Positions 38,167 through 45,006 of a stretch of 64,000 nucleotides of DNA are shown one piece after another. The first letter of the stretch is position 1, and every line of letters starts with the position of its first letter. The position numbers and the translations under genes were made by a program. Source of the stretch: Rhodopirellula sp. P2 (GTDB lineage: Bacteria > Planctomycetota > Planctomycetia > Pirellulales > Pirellulaceae); the NCBI RefSeq assembly GCF_028768465.1, contig NZ_CP118225.1, positions 7,111,001 to 7,175,000 of the forward strand, written 5' to 3'. The notes under the pieces are model-generated. The model did not search any database. It had not been told where the DNA came from and saw only the letters and a program-made list of their open reading frames with translations.

Positions 38167-38973
38167 ATGAAAATCGAAACTTGGCTGACGCCCAACGCCG
38201 CTGGTGAATCCGAACGAACGCGTGCCTCGGTCGTCGTGGTCATCGACGTATTGCGAGCCACCACGGTCGCAACCACCGCGCTGTCCGCGGGCGCCAAATC
38301 GATCACGACCTGCGGTGAAATCGAAGAAGCTTTCGCGATGAAGACCGCCGCCGGCCCCGACAACGTGCCGCTGCTGTGCGGCGAACGAGGCTGCCAGCCG
38401 ATCGTGGGATTCGACCATGGGAATTCCCCCGGTGAATACTCGCCGGCCGGCGTCAGTGACCGCGAATTGGTGCTGACGACGACCAACGGAACCGCCGCGA
38501 TCCAGGCCGCTGAAGATTGCGATCACATGTGGCTGGCCTGCTTCGCCAACTTGTCCGCAGTCATCGACCGCTTGGTTCGGTGGCATTCGGCCAACCAAGA
38601 TCAAAATGCATTCGTGAGAATTGTCTGTGCGGGGACCAACGGCTGCGTCACCACCGAAGACGTGCTGTTGGCCGGTGCCATCATCGCGATGTGCCACCAG
38701 CGGCTGGCCGATTCCCCCCGCTTTTACGATGGTCCGATCGAGCTTTTGAACGATTCAGGTGCCCTCGCGCTGTCGGCTTGGCAACACTGCATCACACACG
38801 ACGGTGTGAACAGCTCCGAAACGCTGGCCGAACGGCTGAAACTGACCCAAGGAGGCAAAAACCTGATTGCCGCCAACTACGCCGGCGATTTGGTGGATTG
38901 TGGCAGCATCGATGTCTTTGAGCTGGTCCCCACCAGGGACCAGCGGGCCCCCGCTCGGTTTGTGGCGGGCTGA
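38167..38973 (+). CDS. comB: 2-phosphosulfolactate phosphatase family protein
   Basis: The protein has 268 residues and the ComB fold signature: VVVIDVLRATTVATTALSAG near the N-terminus with the conserved acidic metal ligand, LLCGERGCQPIVGFDHGNSP, LTTTNGTAAIQAAEDC, and CAGTNGCVTTEDVLLAGAII. In methanogens ComB dephosphorylates 2-phosphosulfolactate in coenzyme M synthesis. In bacteria the same family occurs without the rest of that pathway, and its substrate there is not settled; sulfolactate metabolism is one option. No comA or comC was seen here. Catalytic residues look complete. Confidence 0.9.
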   Translation: MKIETWLTPNAAGESERTRASVVVVIDVLRATTVATTALSAGAKSITTCGEIEEAFAMKTAAGPDNVPLLCGERGCQPIVGFDHGNSPGEYSPAGVSDRELVLTTTNGTAAIQAAEDCDHMWLACFANLSAVIDRLVRWHSANQDQNAFVRIVCAGTNGCVTTEDVLLAGAIIAMCHQRLADSPRFYDGPIELLNDSGALALSAWQHCITHDGVNSSETLAERLKLTQGGKNLIAANYAGDLVDCGSIDVFELVPTRDQRAPARFVAG

Positions 38974-39084
38974 TCCAAGACCACATTCAATGCAAAAACG
39001 CATTCAGTTTGCTTGCTATTTCGACTAAACTGGCGGGGTGTCGAAAAGACTTCCGATCCACTCACTTGTTCCATTTGTCACGCC

Positions 39085-40323
39085 ATGACGTTTGATTTGA
39101 AACGCTCTCTCCGCCCGCTCGGCATCGCAGCCGTCTGCTCGATGGCAGCTGGGTCGATCCTTCCACCGGGCACCTCCCATTCGGTGCACGCCCAAGAAGC
39201 CGCGGTGGAAACCAGCCCAGCGGCAACCGTTGGAATCGCCAGCGAAAAACCCGCCGCAGGCCCCTCTGTGGACCTGGGCGATGGTCGCTTCATGGTCCCT
39301 TACACTGAAAAAATCCCCGGCACGGACATCTCCTTCGAGATGGTCCCGGTTCCCGGTGGCACCTACACGATGGGCAGCCCCGCAGACGCCGACCCACGTG
39401 TCGAGGACGAAGGACCAACCGTGGAGATGAACGTCTCACCGATGTGGGTCGCCAAAACCGAGACGACCTGGGCGATGTACAAGGAATACATGCGTATGTA
39501 CGCCGTGTTCAAGTCCTTCGAAGCCGATGGTGTCCGCACCGTCGACGATTCCAACATGGCCGATGCGATCACCGCGCCAACGGAGTTGTACGACCCTTCG
39601 TTCACGTACGAGTACGGCGAAGAGCCCGAACAACCTGCCGTGACGATGACTCAGTACGCTGCCCAGCAGTTCACCAAGTGGCTCAGCCTGATCACCGAGA
39701 ATCAGTACCGATTGCCCACCGAAGCGGAATGGGAATACGCCGCTCGAGGCGGCACCAAGACCGCTTACAGCTGGGGCGACAGCCCCGACGACATCGAAGA
39801 CTACGCTTGGTACTTCGACAATTCTTATGATGGCCCCGCTCACGTCGGCACCAAAAAGCCCAACCCGTTTGGCTTGCATGACATGCACGGCAACGCCGCG
39901 GAATGGACCGTCAACGAGTACACCGAAGACGGGTACGAGTGGCTCAAAGAGTCCCCTGTCGACAACGCCATCGACGCCGTTCGCTGGCCCGAAAACCCGT
40001 GGCCCTGTGTCGCTCGCGGTGGCAGTTGGGAAAGCGATCCACCGGAACTTCGCAGTGCCGCTCGCTTGGCTTCCGATGACGATGAATGGAAGAACGAAGA
40101 TCCGAACTTCCCCAAGAGCCCCTGGTGGTTCACGGACGATCCTTCCCGCGGAGTTGGTTTCCGCTTGTTCCGTTCACTCGAACCACTCGACCGCGAAGCG
40201 CTGAAAAACTTCTGGGAGCCCACCGCACCAGAAACGGTCGACGATGTTCAAAGCCGCATCGATGGCGGTCGAGGCGGCTGGGGACTGGTCGACAAGGACC
40301 TGCCCGAAGCTGCCGCGGAATGA
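39085..40323 (+). CDS. Exported SUMF1/FGE-fold protein lacking the catalytic cysteines
   Basis: The protein has 412 residues from ATG 39085 (MTFDLKRSLRPLGIAAVCSM) with a signal peptide ending near SVHA. The C-terminal two thirds is an FGE-sulfatase (SUMF1) domain: FEMVPVPGGTYTMGSPADAD, YRLPTEAEWEYAARGGTKTA, NPFGLHDMHGNAAEWTVNEY, GVGFRLFRSLE. Formylglycine-generating enzymes need two active-site cysteines after the 'RGGSW' segment; here that segment is VARGGSWESDPPELRSAARL with no Cys, so it is unlikely to activate sulfatases. Proteins of this kind are frequent in planctomycetes as periplasmic binding modules. A strong terminator lies downstream. Confidence 0.9.
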   Translation: MTFDLKRSLRPLGIAAVCSMAAGSILPPGTSHSVHAQEAAVETSPAATVGIASEKPAAGPSVDLGDGRFMVPYTEKIPGTDISFEMVPVPGGTYTMGSPADADPRVEDEGPTVEMNVSPMWVAKTETTWAMYKEYMRMYAVFKSFEADGVRTVDDSNMADAITAPTELYDPSFTYEYGEEPEQPAVTMTQYAAQQFTKWLSLITENQYRLPTEAEWEYAARGGTKTAYSWGDSPDDIEDYAWYFDNSYDGPAHVGTKKPNPFGLHDMHGNAAEWTVNEYTEDGYEWLKESPVDNAIDAVRWPENPWPCVARGGSWESDPPELRSAARLASDDDEWKNEDPNFPKSPWWFTDDPSRGVGFRLFRSLEPLDREALKNFWEPTAPETVDDVQSRIDGGRGGWGLVDKDLPEAAAE

Positions 40324-40345
40324 TCCTTCGCCGCCATTCAATCAC

Positions 40346-40368
40346 GCTGGCGTGAGCTTCACGCCAGC
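40346..40368. terminator. 10-bp hairpin after the SUMF1-like gene
   Basis: GCTGGCGTGA and TCACGCCAGC are perfectly complementary with a three-base loop (GCT). It lies just upstream of the classical terminator at 40376 and may work with it or act on the convergent esterase transcript. Confidence 0.6.
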
Positions 40369-40375
40369 CGCACCA

Positions 40376-40401
40376 GGCCCGAGTTCACTCGGGCCTTTTT
40401 T
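40376..40401 (+). terminator. Rho-independent terminator of the SUMF1-like gene
   Basis: An 8-bp perfect stem (GGCCCGAG / CTCGGGCC) with a TTCA loop is followed by six T residues. It lies 52 bases after the stop codon of the SUMF1-like gene and points along the plus strand. It is the clearest intrinsic terminator in the window. Confidence 0.9.
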
Positions 40402-40486
40402 CATGCGCCCAGCAAACCTGTGCTGAACGTCCTCACCGCCGGGGCCAGCCAGGCACGCTGCCTCGCCCACGACGACGAACGGAAAA

Positions 40487-42697
40487 TCACTCCCTTTCGA
40501 GAGTCTGAATTTGATCCGAGGCGTCCCGAGCTTGATAGATCGCCTTCGTGGTTGCCCACGCTTCGCCACTGGAATCGCGAATGGTCAGGGCATACGGAGC
40601 ACGCCAGGCGGCCAGAGCATCCACGTCGCCGTACTTCACGATGCCAGGGACGAAGCTTTCGTCGTCCTGGTGACGCAGGTCAGCGAACCGGAAACCATTC
40701 ACATCAATCACAGCACTGGTCAGAAACGGTCCCGCGATCGCCGCCGCAGGCAACGCGTAAGCTGCGGCGCCTTGGGGTGCCACCAACGTCACCCCACCGG
40801 GTGAGTTCTGAAACGCGGCGATCACCGCCAAAACATCCCCGCAGCGTGTCGCCGGCAGCGGCCGGTTGTAACCGTACGTGAAGGCCGCCGAGGCTCGTCG
40901 CGGCTGGGGATTCGTTCGTTGTTTGCCAGCCTCCGCATCCGTGGTCATCGAAGCGATGTCGATCACGATGACGGTTTTGGATTGCTGCAGTTGTTTTGCC
41001 AAAGCATCGGACCACTCGGGTTCACCTGCTGCTCCTTTGCCGGTTGACTGAACCCATAGAACCGTTCCGGGCAGGGCAGTCTCCTCCGCCGATTTCGCGA
41101 TCCATTTTCGAATCGGAATCTCACGCCGGCGATCCCGATCGACCACCACTCCCGAGACAACCGTCGCACCTGATTGATGCTGGACCGGCTCCGAGAATTT
41201 CACTGCCACGCCGGAGGCCTCCGGCAGGGGCAGATCAAACAACGTCGCCAGGGCAGGGCGGATGGTTTCATCGAAACCCGATGCCGTCGCTGACTGCCCA
41301 AGGCAATCTGCAAGCAATCGCTCGTTTTGTTGATCCCACCAGCTCAGGATTGACTTTTCATGCTGGGGACCTCGCTGCGTGGGTGCCGGGTGCTTGTCGT
41401 CCCAGACCGCACCTTCTTCGTCGGTGATCGCAGGATAATCGGTCTCGACGATCGGTGTCTCCAACCCGAGCCCCAAATGCTCGTTCATCCATCCGTACAT
41501 GATCCGGCGGGTCACATAGTTGTAGTTGTGCTTGAAATGCACCAACGATTCGCACAACACATTCTCAGGTTGATTCATCATCGAATACAGTTGCTTCAGT
41601 TCGGGATACCCGTCCGACATCATCTTGATCGTCCAGTCATCGGCCGCCGTCATCCCCATGGGCTTGGGGGCCATCAAAGCGGCCAACTCCACGTTGCCCG
41701 TGCCAATGCGAAGCAAGCATGCATTCTCGCAGGCGCAACCACCTTGCATCGAGGTCGACACCATCCCGTTGGGAAAGCTGGCCATGATTCGCGGTTCCAA
41801 CGCATCCAACAAAATCGTTTGAGTCCCGCCGCCGCTTCCACCGGTGACCGCCAAACGGCTTGGATCCACATCCTCAAGCGAGGCCAGGAAATCGAAAGAA
41901 CGCAGCGCGTTGTAAGTCTGCAAGCCCAGGATGGATTGCAACCGGGCGTCGGCCGAGGTGCTAAAAAACAACTCGGGGTCCGATCCTGCCGGCACAAATT
42001 CTTCGTCGCGGGTTTCATGACGACGGTGAGCGAGCGCGTGGCTGAGCTGCACGGAATCGGCGTAGCCAACCATGTCAAAGATGAACGACACACATCCCAT
42101 TCGAGCCAATGTCGCACAGCGGGCCAACTTCGGAAGACTGCCGGATTCCATGTACAATTCGTCGCCATTGGCGATCAACGACTTCATCCGGTCGGCATCG
42201 TTTCGCATCATCCGACCGCCGTGCCCGTGCGGGCACAGAACGGCAGGTCGCTTGCCGTCCGCATTGAGCCCACGGGAAACGTTTTCACCAGCCGGACGAA
42301 ACAACAACCCTGTCACAAAGTGGCCGGGCAAACTTTCAAAGTAGACCTTTTCAACCTGAAACCCCTCTCGCTTCACAACCGAATGAATCGTGGCTTGGAT
42401 CGCTGGTCGCGGCAACATTGGATGCAGGCCGGTCGCCATCGCGACGCGCGTTCGAAGTTGCTCCGCCCGAGATTCCCACTGCTCCAGTGACTCTGGAACT
42501 GCAAACGGGAAGTGCCCGTCCAGTGTTTTAAGATCGGGCAGATCCTCCGAAGCGGCCGTTTCTTCCTGCTTGGTTTCCTCTGCTTGCACGTCGCGCAGCG
42601 AGGCTGCAGAAACCAATACCATTCCGGCGAGCAGAACGGCCAAGCCATTCCCAAACACCGAGTGCGGGACGTATTTCTTCATCGGATGGGTTCTCAT
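40487..42697 (-). CDS. Exported alpha/beta hydrolase, acetyl-xylan-esterase-like
   Basis: The protein has 736 residues from ATG 42697 (ATG 42682 also possible) with a signal peptide (VFGNGLAVLLAGMVLVSAAS). It has the alpha/beta-hydrolase core of the large planctomycete acetyl xylan esterase / dienelactone hydrolase group: RPAVLCPHGHGGRMM, a nucleophile elbow with Ser in RLAVTGGSGGGTQTILLDAL, and FPNGMVSTSMQGGCACENAC nearby. A second C-terminal hydrolase-like half (SGVVVDRDRRREIPIRKWIA, then SPGGVTLVAPQGAAAYALPA) has lost obvious catalytic residues. It probably deacetylates or cleaves esters of plant or algal polysaccharides in the periplasm. The gene is convergent with the SUMF1-like gene. 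Confidence 0.88.
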   Translation of the reverse strand: MRTHPMKKYVPHSVFGNGLAVLLAGMVLVSAASLRDVQAEETKQEETAASEDLPDLKTLDGHFPFAVPESLEQWESRAEQLRTRVAMATGLHPMLPRPAIQATIHSVVKREGFQVEKVYFESLPGHFVTGLLFRPAGENVSRGLNADGKRPAVLCPHGHGGRMMRNDADRMKSLIANGDELYMESGSLPKLARCATLARMGCVSFIFDMVGYADSVQLSHALAHRRHETRDEEFVPAGSDPELFFSTSADARLQSILGLQTYNALRSFDFLASLEDVDPSRLAVTGGSGGGTQTILLDALEPRIMASFPNGMVSTSMQGGCACENACLLRIGTGNVELAALMAPKPMGMTAADDWTIKMMSDGYPELKQLYSMMNQPENVLCESLVHFKHNYNYVTRRIMYGWMNEHLGLGLETPIVETDYPAITDEEGAVWDDKHPAPTQRGPQHEKSILSWWDQQNERLLADCLGQSATASGFDETIRPALATLFDLPLPEASGVAVKFSEPVQHQSGATVVSGVVVDRDRRREIPIRKWIAKSAEETALPGTVLWVQSTGKGAAGEPEWSDALAKQLQQSKTVIVIDIASMTTDAEAGKQRTNPQPRRASAAFTYGYNRPLPATRCGDVLAVIAAFQNSPGGVTLVAPQGAAAYALPAAAIAGPFLTSAVIDVNGFRFADLRHQDDESFVPGIVKYGDVDALAAWRAPYALTIRDSSGEAWATTKAIYQARDASDQIQTLERE

Positions 42698-42757
42698 GGA
42701 GATCTCTTTGGTAGGAGGGGTGCTGAAACAGCGGAGGGGGGGAGAGTGCTTTGAATT

Positions 42758-43336
42758 CTAAGCTTCCAGGACCGACGCGATGCGATTTCGCATCCGTCCG
42801 ACGGTCGGAAACATCGCGACGACACCGACCAAGGCGACCACGGCACACATCAAATTCACGGGGGACCGGGCCAAAAACATCATCACCAAATTGATCACGG
42901 CGGTGCCCTCCAACATGGCTTGCCCGATCAATCGAGCCGTTTGGTCCGTCTGACAAAATCGACTCAGTGGCATCGGCATTGGCTCCCGTTCAGGCCATTG
43001 CGACCAAGTGCGAGCGGATGCAACCGCTCCTTCGGCGGCTTTCAATCTTGTGGCCGCTGACGATCGCAACATCGCGGGAACCAAAAACGCCAACACCGTG
43101 TTGAACACCAACGCCGCCACACCGATCAAGACAAAGAGAGTTGAATTTCCTGCGGGTGCGTCGGTGTTTCCAATCACCCCCAAAATCACTCCGATGAAAA
43201 CACATCCTGTGGCCAGCCCCAAGGTGACCACCATTCCTTGAAAGGCCCAACCTGCCAAAGTCATGCCTCGCGAATCCATCGCGGAATGGGCGTCGGGGTT
43301 GGTGGCTGCTGAAGCGTCGTTGGAGATTGGATTCAT
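42758..43336 (-). CDS. Small membrane protein, function unknown
   Basis: The protein has 192 residues from ATG 43336 (MNPISNDASAATNPDAHSAM). Three or four hydrophobic helices are visible: WAFQGMVVTLGLATGCVFIG, TLFVLIGVAALVFNTVLAFL, TAVINLVMMFLARSPVNLMC and the following AVVALVGVVAMFP. There is a hydrophilic segment between helices two and three. No motif or family is recognised. It is divergent from the histone-deacetylase-family gene, 77 bases away, and lies 60 bases downstream of nothing else on its strand before the esterase. A role cannot be inferred. Confidence 0.7.
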   Translation of the reverse strand: MNPISNDASAATNPDAHSAMDSRGMTLAGWAFQGMVVTLGLATGCVFIGVILGVIGNTDAPAGNSTLFVLIGVAALVFNTVLAFLVPAMLRSSAATRLKAAEGAVASARTWSQWPEREPMPMPLSRFCQTDQTARLIGQAMLEGTAVINLVMMFLARSPVNLMCAVVALVGVVAMFPTVGRMRNRIASVLEA

Positions 43337-43413
43337 TCGTCTTGTCGAGTGCGATAAGGTGGTTGTGTGCAGCCCCGTGCTGCACTTGAAACAGATTGCT
43401 GCGTTGAAACAGA

Positions 43414-44379
43414 ATGTCGAGGACGCAGGACCAAGTTTACCTCTCAACCAACTCGCTTGCATTGCGTCTGTATTACACCGATCACTTTGACCTGCCTTTG
43501 CCTGACGGCCACCGGTTTCCGATGGCCAAGTATCGTCTGTTGCGTCAAAGGGTGGCGGAATCGGAGCATCATCGCGATGACGTTTTGATCGTCCCCCAAG
43601 CCGCCACGGACGAGGAACTGCTGACCTGTCACACGCCGGATTATGTGCAACGGGTCCAAACGGGAACCCTGACCAAGCAAGAAATCCGGCGAATCGGATT
43701 CCCTTGGTCCTTGCCAATGGTCGAACGCTCGCGGCGAAGCACCGGGGCCACGATCTCTGCCGCACGAGCGGCCCTCGCCGAAGGAATCTCCGCCAACCTT
43801 GCCGGCGGCACCCACCACGCCTTTGCGGCCGCCGGGGAAGGCTACTGTGTTTTCAACGACGCCGCCGTGGCCATCCGAACCTTGCAAGCCGAAGGCCTGA
43901 TTCAGCGGGCCGCGATCATCGACCTGGACGTTCACCAAGGCAACGGAACCGCATCGATCCTGAAGGATGATCCCAGCGTTTTCACCTGTTCCGTGCACGG
44001 GGTCAAAAATTTCCCGCTGCGGAAAGTGCCCAGCGACTTGGACCTCAGCCTCCCGGACGGGACGGCGGATGAAGACTACTGCCAGGCATTGCAGATCGTT
44101 CTGAACACACTCCAGAAACACCAATCTCAATCCGGTCAATTTGAGTTGGTCATCTACTTGGCTGGCGCCGATCCATTCCAGAATGACCGGTTGGGGCGAC
44201 TGTCACTCACCATGGAAGGGTTGCGTCAACGCGATGAGATGGTGCTTCGGTGGTGTCGTCAAAACGAATTGCCGGTGGCAATCGCCATGGCCGGGGGTTA
44301 CGCTAGTGAAGTCACTGAGATCGTTGATATTCACTCCCAAACCTTGCATGTCGCCAAAGTTTGGTCACTGTCCCGCTGA
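43414..44379 (+). CDS. Histone deacetylase family (AcuC/acetylpolyamine-type) hydrolase
   Basis: The protein has 321 residues from ATG 43414. The class II-like zinc deacetylase signature is complete: LAGGTHHAFAAAGEGYCVFN (two active-site His), IIDLDVHQGNGTAS (Asp and His zinc ligands), ADPFQNDRLGRLSLT (second Asp ligand), and AMAGGYASEV near the C-terminus. Bacterial members remove acetyl groups from small molecules such as acetylated polyamines, or from protein lysines (AcuC). Cytoplasmic. The gene is followed by the sigma factor gene at 44389 with a nine-base gap, so it could be in the same transcript as the signalling operon. Confidence 0.93.
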   Translation: MSRTQDQVYLSTNSLALRLYYTDHFDLPLPDGHRFPMAKYRLLRQRVAESEHHRDDVLIVPQAATDEELLTCHTPDYVQRVQTGTLTKQEIRRIGFPWSLPMVERSRRSTGATISAARAALAEGISANLAGGTHHAFAAAGEGYCVFNDAAVAIRTLQAEGLIQRAAIIDLDVHQGNGTASILKDDPSVFTCSVHGVKNFPLRKVPSDLDLSLPDGTADEDYCQALQIVLNTLQKHQSQSGQFELVIYLAGADPFQNDRLGRLSLTMEGLRQRDEMVLRWCRQNELPVAIAMAGGYASEVTEIVDIHSQTLHVAKVWSLSR

Positions 44380-44388
44380 GCTTCTTTG

Positions 44389-45006
44389 ATGTCGTCGATC
44401 ACGCAAATCCTACAAAGTAGTCAAAAAGGTGACGCGGCCAAAACCGACCAGATGTTTTCGTTCCTGTACGATGACTTGCGTCGGATGGCAGGTCGATTCC
44501 TGCAATCGGAACCGCAGCGGGAACGCCTGAGCAGCTCCTCGCTGGTGCACCAAGCCTATGTCCGGATGGTCGATCAAGACCACGTGGACTGGCAGGGGAA
44601 AACGCATTTCTTTGCCATCGGTGCCACCGTGATGCGTCGCATTCTGGTGGACCATGCTCGACGCACCCACGCCCAAAAACGCGGGGGCGGCTGGATTCGA
44701 CGCCAGCTGGACGACGAAGTCACCTTTCTCCTGGATCAGGATGACGACGTCGTTGCTCTGGACGAACTGTTGCTGCAATTGGCGGCCTTGAGCCCCAGGC
44801 AAGCTCGGGTGGTCGAACTGCGATTCTTCGGCGGCTTGGGCATGAAGGAAATCGCCGCGGAACTCAACCTGGGACTTCGGACCGTCGAAAAAGAATGGGC
44901 GATGGCTCGCGCCTGGATGCGTCGCGAACTCCGCGACCCAGAGGATGAGGCCAATGCCTCCACCGCCGACAACGCCACTCCCGACGAAAAATCCCCGACC
45001 TCATGA
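44389..45006 (+). CDS. ECF-type RNA polymerase sigma factor (planctomycete group)
   Basis: The protein has 205 residues from ATG 44389; a TTG at 44386 is also in frame. It fits the ECF subfamily TIGR02999 found mainly in planctomycetes and acidobacteria: DQMFSFLYDDLRRMAGRFL (region 2), SLVHQAYVRMVDQDHVDWQG, FFAIGATVMRRILVDHARR, and a region 4 helix-turn-helix (SPRQARVVELRFFGGLGMKE, EKEWAMARAWMRREL). Its stop overlaps the start of the Ser/Thr kinase gene as ATGA at 45003-45006, an arrangement often seen for this sigma group with kinases. There is no separate anti-sigma factor gene, suggesting control by phosphorylation or by the adjacent kinase. Confidence 0.93.
   Translation: MSSITQILQSSQKGDAAKTDQMFSFLYDDLRRMAGRFLQSEPQRERLSSSSLVHQAYVRMVDQDHVDWQGKTHFFAIGATVMRRILVDHARRTHAQKRGGGWIRRQLDDEVTFLLDQDDDVVALDELLLQLAALSPRQARVVELRFFGGLGMKEIAAELNLGLRTVEKEWAMARAWMRRELRDPEDEANASTADNATPDEKSPTS

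Noticed and set aside
41360-42490. Long plus-strand frame opposite the acetyl-xylan-esterase-like gene
   Set aside because: The minus-strand gene has a signal peptide and a hydrolase core; the plus frame has neither.
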